Source of the DNA: JAJRPT01 sp964465945
Lineage (GTDB): Bacteria > Bacteroidota > Ignavibacteria > Kapaibacteriales > UBA2268
Direction: 5' to 3'
NCBI GenBank assembly: GCA_964465945.1
Contig: CAYXMM010000003.1
Coordinates: 1-64,000, forward strand
DNA length: 64,000 nt
Every line of letters starts with the position of its first letter. Positions within the stretch are counted from its first letter, which is position 1. Below the pieces are notes generated by a model. That model saw only the letters and a program-made list of their open reading frames with translations. It ran no database searches and was not told the origin of the DNA. Below, piece by piece: positions 8,618 to 17,513 of this stretch. A program made the position numbers and the translations under genes.

Positions 8618-9040
8618 ATGCGTCAAAAACTAAATCTTATTACATTAGGTGTAAAAGACTTTGAAAAATCTGTAAAATTTTACGAAGATGGCTTAAAATG
8701 GAAAAAGTCAGAAAAATCAATGGAAGGACTTGCCCTGTTTCCATTAGGAGGAATTGTGCTTGCATTGCATCCAATTAATGAACTAGCAGAAGACACAGGA
8801 CTAAGCTTTCAACCTTCAAATTTTTCAGGGCTAACAATTTCTTATAATGCAAAATCAAAAGAGGAAGTAAATCAGGTTTTAAAAAAGGTACAATCATTAG
8901 ACGCTACTATTGTAAAATCCGCCCAAGAAGTCTATTGGGGAGGATATAGTGGCTATTTCAAAGACTTAGATGGTTACCTTTTTGAAGTCGCTTACAATCC
9001 ATTTTGGGAATTAGACGATTATGACAATTTAATTTTATAA
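8618..9040 (+). CDS. VOC superfamily (glyoxalase/bleomycin-resistance fold) protein
   Basis: 140 residues from the ATG at 8618. A longer reading from TTG at 8588 adds ten basic residues before the fold, so the ATG is preferred. The vicinal-oxygen-chelate signature is clear: L-N-L-I-T-L-G-V-K-D-F-E-K-S-V-K-F-Y at the start and G-Y-F-K-D-L-D-G-Y-L-F-E-V-A-Y-N-P near the end, where the Glu is the usual metal ligand. Single-domain members act as dimers on varied substrates (isomerisation, dioxygenation, drug binding). The substrate cannot be read from sequence. It heads a three-gene run with DUF1697 and a second VOC gene; its stop is 8 nt from the next ATG. Confidence 0.85.
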   Translation: MRQKLNLITLGVKDFEKSVKFYEDGLKWKKSEKSMEGLALFPLGGIVLALHPINELAEDTGLSFQPSNFSGLTISYNAKSKEEVNQVLKKVQSLDATIVKSAQEVYWGGYSGYFKDLDGYLFEVAYNPFWELDDYDNLIL

Positions 9041-9048
9041 TATTGCCA

Positions 9049-9615
9049 ATGAATACATACATATCATTACTAAGAGGTATCAACGTTAGTGGGAAAAATT
9101 TAATCAAAATGGACTTACTTACTCAATTATTTATTGAATTTGGATTTGAAAACGTTGAAACTTATATCCAAAGTGGCAATATAGTTTTTACCTCAAAAGA
9201 TGAGGATCTAATTGAAATCGAAGAAAAAATATATAACGGTATTTTAGAAAAATTCAACTTAAATATTTCAGTTATAATTATCAAACTTGATGATTTTCAA
9301 AACATTTTAAATCATTGCCATTTTACAAAACTAAATGACATAGATGAAAAAAACATATATATCAGTTTTCTCTCAGAAGAATCAACTAACTATGACAAGA
9401 CAAAAATTTTAGCTAAAAAAAATGAGTCAGAGTTAATAGAATTTTCAGAAAAAGCAATATATTTATATTGTCCAACTGGTTATGGAAATACAAAAATTAG
9501 CAATAATTTTTTAGAAAGCGCATTAAAAGTAAGCATAACAACCAGAAACTGGAATACTTGCAATAAACTTTTAGAAATTGGAAACAAAATAAACAATATA
9601 AAATTACAAAAATGA
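9049..9615 (+). CDS. DUF1697 domain protein
   Basis: 188 residues from ATG 9049 (a TTG two codons earlier is possible). The start Y-I-S-L-L-R-G-I-N-V-S-G-K-N, then V-E-T-Y-I-Q-S-G-N-I-V-F, is the hallmark of DUF1697, a cytosolic family of unknown function with a ferredoxin-like fold. The end matches the family's T-T-R-N-W-N-T pattern. Its stop overlaps the start of the next VOC gene in an ATGA junction, so the two are translationally coupled. Function unknown. Confidence 0.88.
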   Translation: MNTYISLLRGINVSGKNLIKMDLLTQLFIEFGFENVETYIQSGNIVFTSKDEDLIEIEEKIYNGILEKFNLNISVIIIKLDDFQNILNHCHFTKLNDIDEKNIYISFLSEESTNYDKTKILAKKNESELIEFSEKAIYLYCPTGYGNTKISNNFLESALKVSITTRNWNTCNKLLEIGNKINNIKLQK

Positions 9616-10010
9616 GTATTCAACTAAGTAACATAGAAATAATATTATATGTATCAGATGTAGAGACTAGTAAAGAGTTTTATAAAAAACTATTCAGAAT
9701 GAATCCAATATTAGATTTGTCGACTATCTCAGAATTCAGCATTACAGCAAATTTCAAAATTGGACTAATGTCAAACAATAGTATAGCTAAAATCGTAAGT
9801 AAAGAATTGCCACACCCAAATGAAGGTAATGGTATTCCACGATGTGAATTATATTTAAACATCAATAATATAGAATCAGAATATAAAAACGCAATTAATT
9901 CAGGTGCTAAACTATTAAGTCCAATACTTGATAGAGACTGGGGCGACAGAGTTTGTTACTTCGCCGACCCCGATGGACATATAATTGCATTTGCAGAAAA
10001 AATTAAATAA
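9612..10010 (+). CDS. VOC superfamily protein (second copy)
   Basis: 132 residues; the ATG overlaps the preceding stop by 4 nt (ATGA). It begins I-E-I-I-L-Y-V-S-D-V-E-T-S-K-E-F-Y-K-K-L-F and ends D-R-V-C-Y-F-A-D-P-D-G-H-I-I-A-F-A-E, the canonical VOC N- and C-terminal motifs with the C-terminal metal-ligand Glu. It is not a close duplicate of the VOC gene at 8618, since the residues between the motifs differ. Substrate unknown. The convergent rimO stop lies 9 nt beyond its end. Confidence 0.88.
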   Translation: MSIQLSNIEIILYVSDVETSKEFYKKLFRMNPILDLSTISEFSITANFKIGLMSNNSIAKIVSKELPHPNEGNGIPRCELYLNINNIESEYKNAINSGAKLLSPILDRDWGDRVCYFADPDGHIIAFAEKIK

Positions 10011-10019
10011 AGGATACCC

Positions 10020-11348
10020 TTATGCTTCTGCATAAAGTTCATATTCACCAGCATCAATAATTTTTGCATTAACAAATTCACCAACTTTTAAGTTCTTTTC
10101 ATTTTCGAAAATCACGATATTATCAACATCAGGAGAATCATGTTCAGTTCGACCAATTGCCTTATCTTCAAGTTGCTCATCGACCAAAACCTTAATAGTC
10201 GAACCGATTTTAGCCATATTTTTTCTTAATGAAATTTCTTGTTGAGCAAGCATAACCTGACCTCGGCGCTCATCTTTTTCTTCTTGAGAAAGACTATCCC
10301 CAAGAATAAAAGCACCAGTATTTTCTTCTTGTGAATAAGTGAAAACACCAACTCTATCTAATTCCACTTTCTTAATAAAGTCAATTAATTCAGCAAGTTC
10401 GGATTCAGTTTCGCCAGGGTAACCAACAATAAAAGTAGAGCGAATAGCAAGATTATCAATTTTCTCTCTGAAAGATAAAAGTAAATCTTCTAACTCTTGA
10501 CGTTTTACACCCCTACGCATAGAACGTAAAATTTTATCAGAAGCATGTTGCAAAGGAATATCAATATAATTACAAATTTTAGGATGCTTAGCGATTGTAT
10601 CAACAATTTCCATAGGAAAATCACGAGGATAAACATATTGAATTCTAATCCATTCAAATCCTTCAATTTCAACGAGTTTTTCCAATAATTCAGGTAGTGC
10701 TTTTCGATTATAAATATCGAGCCCATACCAAGTAGAATCTTGAGCAATAATAATAAGTTCTTTGACTCCCAACTCAGCAAGACGCTTAGCTTCATCAACA
10801 AGTTTTTCAATTGGTTCAGAAACATGCTTCCCTCTCATCAAAGGAATAGCACAAAAAGAACATTTTTGATTACAGCCCTCTGAAATTTTAAGATAAGCAT
10901 AATGTTTAGGAGTATAAAGCATACGCTCACCATCAAGTTCATACTTACGATTACCCATTAAGATTTTAAGAATTTTCTCATCAGAATTAGTTCCAAGAAA
11001 ATAATCTACATTCTTAATTTGTTGCTGAAGTTCAGTATTATATCTTTCCGCAAGGCAACCAGTAACAATTAATTTTTTATACTTATTTTTTCTACGTAAT
11101 TCAGCCGCTTGTAAGATTACATTAATATTTTCTTCTTTTGCCGCTTTGATAAACCCACAAGTATTAATAATTAGCGATTCTGCTTCATCAGGATTGGATA
11201 GAATTTCGATTCCATTACGTTTAAGCAAGCCCGAGAATCTCTCACTATCAACAAGATTTTTAGCGCAACCCATCGTAATAACAGAGGTATTATTAATTTC
11301 TTGTAAATTCTTCGTCTCTTTCAGAACTCGGCGTTTAGTTTTAAGCAT
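10020..11348 (-). CDS. rimO: Ribosomal protein S12 methylthiotransferase
   Basis: A radical-SAM methylthiotransferase that adds a methylthio group to an aspartate of ribosomal protein S12. Counting from the preferred start, the N-terminal MTTase domain holds cysteines 28, 64 and 98 for one 4Fe-4S cluster. The radical-SAM motif E-G-C-N-Q-K-C-S-F-C has cysteines 159, 163 and 166 for the second. A C-terminal TRAM domain ends in V-N-A-K-I-I-D-A-G-E-Y-E-L-Y-A. An ATG five codons upstream (11363) is possible. The downstream ATG at 11348 is preferred because AAGGG lies just before it and a TAATTTTG -7 box at 11382-11375 would leave almost no leader for the upstream ATG. Monocistronic. Confidence 0.95.
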   Translation of the reverse strand: MLKTKRRVLKETKNLQEINNTSVITMGCAKNLVDSERFSGLLKRNGIEILSNPDEAESLIINTCGFIKAAKEENINVILQAAELRRKNKYKKLIVTGCLAERYNTELQQQIKNVDYFLGTNSDEKILKILMGNRKYELDGERMLYTPKHYAYLKISEGCNQKCSFCAIPLMRGKHVSEPIEKLVDEAKRLAELGVKELIIIAQDSTWYGLDIYNRKALPELLEKLVEIEGFEWIRIQYVYPRDFPMEIVDTIAKHPKICNYIDIPLQHASDKILRSMRRGVKRQELEDLLLSFREKIDNLAIRSTFIVGYPGETESELAELIDFIKKVELDRVGVFTYSQEENTGAFILGDSLSQEEKDERRGQVMLAQQEISLRKNMAKIGSTIKVLVDEQLEDKAIGRTEHDSPDVDNIVIFENEKNLKVGEFVNAKIIDAGEYELYAEA

Positions 11349-11374
11349 TTTTCCCTTTTGCATTTTTATTTCTA

Positions 11375-11382
11375 CAAAATTA
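11375..11382 (-). promoter_or_regulatory. Putative -7 box for rimO
   Basis: TAATTTTG on the minus strand, 27 nt before the preferred rimO start at 11348, matches TAnnTTTG. No clear -33 element is seen. Confidence 0.35.
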
Positions 11383-11419
11383 ACTAATTTTATAGTTTAT
11401 TTTTGAAATATAAAATCAA

Positions 11420-11450
11420 AAAAGGAAAATCATGCTGTAATTTTCCTTTT
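11420..11450 (-). terminator. Terminator of the esterase/ATP-grasp operon
   Basis: An 11-bp perfect stem (11420-11430 with 11440-11450), 9-nt loop, and a T-rich tail on the minus strand. It lies 26 nt beyond the ATP-grasp stop. Confidence 0.75.
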
Positions 11451-11475
11451 CTAAAACAAAATATATTTTAATTAT

Positions 11476-12441
11476 TTACAGCGAAATACCTCTTACCGCT
11501 TCATAGACATATTTTCCCCAAGTTAAATTCATGCCTATTTTTTTATATGTTTTGACTCTACGAATAGCAAGTTCAGCCGCAGAATTAACTACCCACTCAA
11601 AGTTCTCTTGCCCGACAGAGTTTAAATCGCAATCAGGAGCTGGATTGCAAAAATCAATAGCGTAAGGAATACCTTCTCTCACAGCAAATTCTACTGTATT
11701 AAAATCATAACCTAAGGCATTATTAAGTTTTATAACATATTTATTAATCTTAGTAAGCAGTTCTTTTTCAACTGGTCCGCCACCAATTACATATCGTTGG
11801 TCAGCAGGATTGCCTGGTTCATACTGCATAATTCTAACCATATCCCCACCAATGCAGTAACAGCGGAAATATGATTCATAATTTATATTTTCTTGAAGCA
11901 GCATCACAAGGTTTCTTGTTTCTTGATATTTTTCAAAAAACTCTTCTCTATTGTGGATTTTATAAACATCTCGCCAACCACCTCCATCGTGTGGCTTCAT
12001 AAAAGCAGGAAAACCAACATAATCAAATACTTTATCCCAAGAAAGAGGATACTTCAAATTTAAAAAAGACTTCTCTGATGTGCTTTCAGGTCTATCTTTT
12101 GAAGGAAGAAGTGCAGTTTTCGGCACTGGTACTTTAACTTTTAAAGCAATACCATTATTAAAGAACTTCTCATCAGCACTCCACCAAAACGGATTGTTTA
12201 ATACTGCTGTTCCAGAGAGTGCCATCATTTTTAATGTTGCCCTATAAAATGGAACGTCATGAGAAATTCTATCGAAAATTACTGCATAAGGTGCTTCCAT
12301 TCCTTGAACTACATCATCAATGAGAACTCTTTCCGCAAAGGCTTGGGTTTTACGTTTATTGATTTCTTCAACAAGAGCTTCTGGGAAAGTTCTTTCCATT
12401 CCATGCAAAACGCCAACTAATTTATGGATTTTCTTAGCCAT
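11476..12441 (-). CDS. ATP-grasp superfamily ligase-like protein
   Basis: 321 residues, cytosolic. An ATP-grasp fold is indicated by F-M-K-P (K149) followed by a glycine-rich loop D-G-G-G-W (152-156), the Q-E-N hinge (183-185), and the metal-binding pattern V-E251-F...I-D263-F-C-N266-P. Members join a carboxylate to an amine or thiol via an acyl-phosphate. The substrate is not readable here, though RimK-like peptide ligation is the closest analogy. The gene starts 2 nt after the stop of a putative esterase, so the pair is one operon and the proteins probably act on the same molecule. The first 90 residues form a separate N-terminal domain without obvious motifs. Confidence 0.78.
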   Translation of the reverse strand: MAKKIHKLVGVLHGMERTFPEALVEEINKRKTQAFAERVLIDDVVQGMEAPYAVIFDRISHDVPFYRATLKMMALSGTAVLNNPFWWSADEKFFNNGIALKVKVPVPKTALLPSKDRPESTSEKSFLNLKYPLSWDKVFDYVGFPAFMKPHDGGGWRDVYKIHNREEFFEKYQETRNLVMLLQENINYESYFRCYCIGGDMVRIMQYEPGNPADQRYVIGGGPVEKELLTKINKYVIKLNNALGYDFNTVEFAVREGIPYAIDFCNPAPDCDLNSVGQENFEWVVNSAAELAIRRVKTYKKIGMNLTWGKYVYEAVRGISL

Positions 12442-12443
12442 AT

Positions 12444-13154
12444 TTAACCTACTATTTTGTTAATATACTCAGGGAACATTTCACGCCAAACGGGCCAATC
12501 GTGGCTCTGATTAGGTCGAATATCTAACCAGTGTTCAATTTTTTTATTAGTTAGTATTTCCGACATTTTAATATTATCTGGCAAGCAAAAATCATTTCCA
12601 CCAACACCAAAAACTATCCCAATTTTATTAATATTCTTATTTTCAAGATTTGGAATATAATCTGGTGGATTATTGAAATATACATTATCATCATAATATC
12701 CATTCAAATGCATTTTAATATCAAATGCACCACCCATATTCAATATGTTTGAAGTAATTTCAGGGTATCTAAATCCAAAATTTGTTGCGTGATAAGCACC
12801 AAAACTACATCCTGCAAAAATTACTTTTTCTTCTTTAGTCTCATCTAAAATTCTTGGCATTAACTCATGTATAATATAAGTATCATATTTTAAATGAGTC
12901 AAAACTCTTTGAGATGGCGGTATTAATTTATTATACCAGCTTTGCTCATCAATTGAATCAGGACAATAAATTTTAATTTTTCCTTCATTTACTTTATCTG
13001 CAACTGTATCAATTAATTTAAAATCTTTATTTTGATAAAATCTTCCCATTGATGTCGGGAATAAAATTACTGGTTTCCCTGAATGACCAAAACACAATAG
13101 CTCAGTTTCAAACCCTAAACTCGGTGAATATATTTTACAATACTTTTCTTCCAC
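12444..13154 (-). CDS. Alpha/beta-hydrolase esterase (esterase D-like)
   Basis: 236 residues, starting at GTG with a GGAAAGAG stretch just upstream. The nucleophile elbow is G-C-S117-F-G. D188 (in G-G-N-D-F) and H218 (in N-Q-S-H-D-W) complete a Ser-Asp-His triad in the right order and spacing for PF00756-type esterases. No signal peptide, so cytosolic, unlike many secreted relatives. It is the first gene of a two-gene unit with the ATP-grasp gene 2 nt downstream. Together they suggest synthesis and hydrolysis of an ester- or amide-linked small molecule or peptide. That is inference; the substrate is unknown. Confidence 0.8.
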   Translation of the reverse strand: MEEKYCKIYSPSLGFETELLCFGHSGKPVILFPTSMGRFYQNKDFKLIDTVADKVNEGKIKIYCPDSIDEQSWYNKLIPPSQRVLTHLKYDTYIIHELMPRILDETKEEKVIFAGCSFGAYHATNFGFRYPEITSNILNMGGAFDIKMHLNGYYDDNVYFNNPPDYIPNLENKNINKIGIVFGVGGNDFCLPDNIKMSEILTNKKIEHWLDIRPNQSHDWPVWREMFPEYINKIVG

Positions 13155-13294
13155 TTTCTCTTTCCATTATTCTTTTTAATTCAATAAAATTAATACTATT
13201 TACTAAAATAAAAAACATTTAAAATAATTAGAACAAACTTAGTAAGTATTTAATTATCAAAAGTTAATTTTTACAATAGTTGTAAATAATTTAA

Positions 13295-13726
13295 TTATTT
13301 TTTAAGCAAATCTCTAATTTCAGTTAATAAAATTTCTTCTTTTGTTGGTTCAATAATTGCTGGTTCTTCAACAACTTCTTCTTTGTTCTCTATTTTCTCT
13401 TTCAGTTTATTATATGCTTTTACTACTAAAAACACAGCAAACGCTACCAATAAAAATGTTATTATGTTATTGATAAACATTCCATAAGAGATAGCAACTT
13501 CAGCGACAGCATCGCCCGCTCCTGCAATAGATTCTGGGCGAGCTTCAGTAAGAACTAATTTTAATTGTTTAAAATCCACTCCGCCAAGAATTAACCCAAG
13601 TGGTGGCATAATAATATGATCAACAAGTGATTTGACTATTGCACCAAAATATGTTGCCATAATTAAACCGACAGCCATTTCGATAACATTTCCTTTATTA
13701 ATAAAGGTTTTAAACTCTTGAAACAT
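13295..13726 (-). CDS. mscL: Large-conductance mechanosensitive channel
   Basis: 143 residues, standard length. The N-terminus F-K-T-F-I-N-K-G-N-V-I-E-M-A-V-G-L is the MscL S1 helix/TM1 signature. TM1 spans about 14-45 and TM2 about 78-103 (N-N-I-I-T-F-L-L-V-A-F-A-V-F-L-V). The charged C-terminal helix ends E-I-R-D-L-L-K-K. It forms a homopentameric inner-membrane pore that opens under hypo-osmotic stress. The periplasmic loop (about 46-77) is longer and more acidic than in E. coli. GGAAAG precedes the ATG. Monocistronic between the suf and esterase operons. Confidence 0.97.
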   Translation of the reverse strand: MFQEFKTFINKGNVIEMAVGLIMATYFGAIVKSLVDHIIMPPLGLILGGVDFKQLKLVLTEARPESIAGAGDAVAEVAISYGMFINNIITFLLVAFAVFLVVKAYNKLKEKIENKEEVVEEPAIIEPTKEEILLTEIRDLLKK

Positions 13727-13927
13727 TAACTTTCCTTTTTAAATTTGATTATTAACAAACACAAATTAAAAATTATTTTTAAATAAACAAATTCAATGTA
13801 TAAACTTAATTCAAATTACCTATAAATATTTAAAAATATTATATGCAAAAGTCATTTAATATTAGTAGAAATTAATTTAAAAATGAGAAAATTATATGAT
13901 ATTTTTCTCTGAGCTAGTGCAAATAAA

Positions 13928-13945
13928 AAAGGGCTTTCGCCCTTT
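13928..13945 (-). terminator. Terminator of the suf operon
   Basis: A 7-bp GC-rich stem AAAGGGC/GCCCTTT (13928-13934 with 13939-13945) with a GAAA loop on the minus strand, followed by a run of T. The stem overlaps the sufD stop codon by two bases. Confidence 0.85.
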
Positions 13946-15239
13946 ATACTTCAATTTTTTCTAAATCTGCTTTTAATCTTTTTATTACTAATTCTTCGAT
14001 ATAGGATTTCATCTCAGGAACTTCTATTCGGCTGATAATTTCAGCACAGAATGTATACATCAGCAAGGAGCGTGCTTTCGGTTTTGAAATTCCACGTTGC
14101 ATTAAGTAAAACATTTGATTTTCATCAATTTTACCAGTCGTTGCCCCATGAGAACATTTTACATCATCTGCGTAAATCTCTAATTCTGGTTTTGTGTAAA
14201 TCGCTGCATTGTCGGAAATTACTAAGTTTCTATTTTGCTGGTATGCATCTGTTTTTTGAGCGATTTGGTCTACATAAACTCTACCATTGAAAATCGCTTT
14301 GGCGTTATCATCAATAATACCTTTGTAAAACTCATTACTATGGCAATGAGGAGCTAAGTGATTAAAGATTGTATGATTATCTACAATAGATTTACCATCA
14401 ATTAAGTATAACCCATTATAATATGACTCAATGTTTTCACCTAATAAATTTGTTCTTAAGTCATTTCTGACTACTTTCCCATTTAATGTGATTGTGTTAT
14501 CAGAGAAAAAGCTTGACTTTTGCTGGTTACATTGGTTATACGAAAATATAACAGAGTTCTCATCATCATTTTGGAAATTATAATGAAATAGACAAGCATT
14601 TTCATTGACTTGAAAATCTGTACAAGTATTTAGAATATAATCGCTTGCCCCAATATTATGATAAGATTGTATTACTTTACAATTTGAGAATTTCTCGGAA
14701 ATAATGATATTTTTTGTATTAACATAAGCTGTATCTGATTGATTATTGAAAACATTCAAAATGTGAATTGGTAATTTAATTTCAGAAGATTCTGAAATTC
14801 TAATGTAAATTCCATTTTCAATAAAAGCAGTGTTTAACAAAGAAAATGGGTGCTTGGATTTTAAATTTTCATTTAGAATTTTGGTAACTTCATCATTAGG
14901 TAATTCATTCTTTATGTTTTCTATAATAAGGTTATTATCAATTATTCTGGAATGTTTTGGTTCAAAGTTGCCATTAACTAATACAATTAAATTCTCTTTA
15001 ATATTAGGAATTAATAGATTTTGTATTTGTTCGTTCGAAATTTCATTAGATAATTTAGAATTATCGAAATTTAGCTTACTTAGAAAGGCTAAATTCAGAT
15101 ACTTCCAATCTTCATGTTTTTTAGTTGGAATACCAATTTCGCAAAACCTTTGATAAGCTTCTTTTTGAATTGAGGCAATTTCTGTATTAAAATTAATATT
15201 ATTAAATTTTTCTTCTATGAAAGAAATAAAGTTTGACAT
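13944..15239 (-). CDS. sufD: Fe-S cluster assembly protein SufD
   Basis: 431 residues. Pairs with SufB in the SufBC2D scaffold that builds Fe-S clusters in the cytosol. The fold is a right-handed beta-helix flanked by helices. Readable family features are the N-terminal K-K-H-E-D-W-K-Y-L-N segment (about 40-49), the core ending G-R-V-Y-V-D-Q-I-A-Q-K-T-D-A-Y-Q-Q-N-R-N-L, and C-S-H-G-A-T-T-G-K-I-D. That last motif carries the conserved Cys/His of the SufB-SufD interface. The end, M-L-Y-T-F-C-A-E-I-I, matches SufD C-termini. It starts 16 nt after the sufC stop. Last gene of the operon; no sufS, sufE or sufU follows. Confidence 0.93.
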   Translation of the reverse strand: MSNFISFIEEKFNNINFNTEIASIQKEAYQRFCEIGIPTKKHEDWKYLNLAFLSKLNFDNSKLSNEISNEQIQNLLIPNIKENLIVLVNGNFEPKHSRIIDNNLIIENIKNELPNDEVTKILNENLKSKHPFSLLNTAFIENGIYIRISESSEIKLPIHILNVFNNQSDTAYVNTKNIIISEKFSNCKVIQSYHNIGASDYILNTCTDFQVNENACLFHYNFQNDDENSVIFSYNQCNQQKSSFFSDNTITLNGKVVRNDLRTNLLGENIESYYNGLYLIDGKSIVDNHTIFNHLAPHCHSNEFYKGIIDDNAKAIFNGRVYVDQIAQKTDAYQQNRNLVISDNAAIYTKPELEIYADDVKCSHGATTGKIDENQMFYLMQRGISKPKARSLLMYTFCAEIISRIEVPEMKSYIEELVIKRLKADLEKIEV

Positions 15240-15255
15240 TGAATCTCCAAATTAA

Positions 15256-16011
15256 TTATGCTTGTAACTCTTTAACCCAGTCGTAACCTTTTTCTTCTAA
15301 CTCATAAGCGAGTTCTTTGCCACCAGATTTAATAATTCTACCATTAGATAGAACGTGAACAAAATCAGGAATAATGTAATTTAAAAGTCGTTGATAGTGA
15401 GTTATAACAACGAAAGCATTATTCTCGTTCTTCAATTTGTTTACTCCTTCGGAAACAATTCTCAATGCGTCAATATCAAGCCCTGAGTCAGTCTCATCCA
15501 TAATAGATAGAGTAGGTTCAAGCATAGCCATTTGAAAAATTTCATTTCTTTTTTTCTCACCGCCAGAAAAACCTTCATTTACTGAGCGAGATAAAAATGA
15601 TTTATCAAGTTCAACAAGTGCAGCACGTTCTTTCATAAGTTTTAGAAACTCACCAGCATTTAAAGGAGCAAGATTTCTGTATTTTCTAACTTCATTAACA
15701 GCTTGTTTCATAAAATTTGCATTGGAGACACCAGGTATCTCAAGAGGATATTGAAAAGCTAAGAAAACTCCTTCTCTTGCTCTATCTTCTGGCTCCATTT
15801 CAAGTAAGTTATTACCATTAAAGAGAATTTCTCCCGAAGTGACTTCAAAATTTTCATTACCTGCGATTACAGATGCAAGCGTACTTTTTCCACTTCCATT
15901 TGGTCCCATTATAGCATGCACTTCTCCAGAATTGACTTCCAAACTCAATCCTTTTAAGATTTCTTTATCTTCTACTTTCGCGTATAAATTTTTTATTTCT
16001 AACATTGCCAT
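15256..16011 (-). CDS. sufC: Fe-S assembly ATPase SufC
   Basis: 251 residues, an ABC-type ATPase that drives conformational change in the SufBC2D scaffold; cytosolic, with no membrane partner. Walker A is G-P-N-G-S-G-K-S-T (36-44), the ABC signature S-G-G-E-K-K-R (148-154), Walker B S-I-M-D171-E172-T-D-S-G-L-D, and the switch histidine lies in V-I-T-H-Y. The E-T-D-S-G-L-D sequence after Walker B is characteristic of SufC as opposed to transport ATPases. It lies 29 nt after sufB and 16 nt before sufD in the same transcript. Confidence 0.97.
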   Translation of the reverse strand: MAMLEIKNLYAKVEDKEILKGLSLEVNSGEVHAIMGPNGSGKSTLASVIAGNENFEVTSGEILFNGNNLLEMEPEDRAREGVFLAFQYPLEIPGVSNANFMKQAVNEVRKYRNLAPLNAGEFLKLMKERAALVELDKSFLSRSVNEGFSGGEKKRNEIFQMAMLEPTLSIMDETDSGLDIDALRIVSEGVNKLKNENNAFVVITHYQRLLNYIIPDFVHVLSNGRIIKSGGKELAYELEEKGYDWVKELQA

Positions 16012-16040
16012 TTTAATACTTTCTTTTTTATTTATTAATT

Positions 16041-17501
16041 TTATCCAACTGAGCCCTCTAAACTAACTTCTAGGAGTTTTTTTGCTTCAACAGCAAACTC
16101 CATAGGCATTTGGTCCATTACTTCTTTTGCAAATCCGTTTATAATTAGTGCAACTGCATCTTCTTCGCTCATACCGCGTTGACGGCAATAGAATAAGATG
16201 TCCTCTGATACCTTTGAAGTTGTTGCTTCGTGCTCGACAATCCCGCTACTATTTTCAATTTCGATATAAGGAAAAGTATGTGCTCCACATTGGTTACCAA
16301 TTAATAATGAATCACATTGTGAAAAATTTCTTGAGTTTTTAGCTCTTTTATTAATTCTAACTAATCCACGATAACTATTGTTTGATTTTCCAGCAGAAAT
16401 TCCTTTTGAAATAATCTTACTTCGAGTATTCTTGCCAATATGAGTCATTTTTGTACCTGTATCGGCTTGTTGCATTTTATTTGTTACTGCAACAGAATAA
16501 AACTCACCGATAGAGTTATCCCCTTTAAGAATACAAGACGGGTATTTCCATGTAATTGCAGAGCCAGTTTCAACTTGAGTCCAGGAAACTTTTGAATTTT
16601 CACCTTCGCATAAAGCACGTTTAGTAACTAAATTATAAACCCCACCAACACCTTCTTCATTACCAGGATACCAGTTTTGAACGGTTGAGTATTTCACTTC
16701 AGCATTTTTGTGAGCAACAATTTCCACAACCGCAGCATGTAACTGATTCTCATCTCTCATAGGTGCAGTGCATCCTTCAAGATAACTAACGTAAGAACCT
16801 TCATCTGCAATAATTAATGTTCTTTCAAACTGCCCTGACATAGCAGCGTTCATTCTGAAATAAGTAGAAAGTTCCATAGGGCAACGCACACCTTTTGGAA
16901 TGTAACAGAAAGAACCATCTGAGAAAACAGCGGAGTTCAATGCTGCAAAAAAGTTATCAGTATAAGGAACGACAGAACCAATATATTTTTCAACTAATTC
17001 CGAATGTTTTTGAATTGCCTCACTCATTGACGTAAAGATTATACCTAATTTAGCAAGTGTATCTTTAAAGGTTGTTCCTAATGAAACTGAATCAACTACA
17101 ACATCAACTGCAATCTTTGGCTCGACACCAGTTAAACGTTCTTGTTCTTGAACTGAAATTCCTAATTTCTTGAATGTGTCAAGTAACTCAGGGTCAACTT
17201 CGGCTAATGATTTTGGTTTTGCTTTTTGAACAGGAGCTGCATAGTAATGCTGGTTTTGATAATCAAACGGAGGATAATATAATTTAGCCCAATGATGTGG
17301 CTCTTTCATAGTCTTCCAGTACTCAAAAGCTCTTAATCGCCATTTTAGCATATACTCAGGTTCATTCTTTTTAGCAGAAATAAACCTTATAACATCTTCA
17401 TTTAACCCTTTTGGAGCATATTCAGTTTCAATATTTGTAACAAATCCATATTTATATTCACTTGTGGTTACTTTCTCCAAAAGTTCCATTTCGTCAGACA
17501 T
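16041..17501 (-). CDS. sufB: Fe-S assembly scaffold SufB
   Basis: 486 residues, the usual SufB length. It is the main scaffold on which nascent Fe-S clusters form. The N-terminal W-R-L-R-A-F-E-Y-W and P-P-F-D-Y-Q segments, the central F-C-Y-I-P-K-G-V-R-C-P and Y-L-E-G-C-T-A-P, and the terminal E-H-E-A-T-T-S-K-V-S-E-D-I-L-F-Y-C-R-Q-R-G are conserved SufB blocks. E-G-C-T-A-P contains the functional cysteine region. It follows the Rrf2 regulator by 12 nt and precedes sufC, so one transcript carries rrf2-sufB-sufC-sufD. Confidence 0.97.
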   Translation of the reverse strand: MSDEMELLEKVTTSEYKYGFVTNIETEYAPKGLNEDVIRFISAKKNEPEYMLKWRLRAFEYWKTMKEPHHWAKLYYPPFDYQNQHYYAAPVQKAKPKSLAEVDPELLDTFKKLGISVQEQERLTGVEPKIAVDVVVDSVSLGTTFKDTLAKLGIIFTSMSEAIQKHSELVEKYIGSVVPYTDNFFAALNSAVFSDGSFCYIPKGVRCPMELSTYFRMNAAMSGQFERTLIIADEGSYVSYLEGCTAPMRDENQLHAAVVEIVAHKNAEVKYSTVQNWYPGNEEGVGGVYNLVTKRALCEGENSKVSWTQVETGSAITWKYPSCILKGDNSIGEFYSVAVTNKMQQADTGTKMTHIGKNTRSKIISKGISAGKSNNSYRGLVRINKRAKNSRNFSQCDSLLIGNQCGAHTFPYIEIENSSGIVEHEATTSKVSEDILFYCRQRGMSEEDAVALIINGFAKEVMDQMPMEFAVEAKKLLEVSLEGSVG

Positions 17502-17513
17502 AAAATCCTTTCC

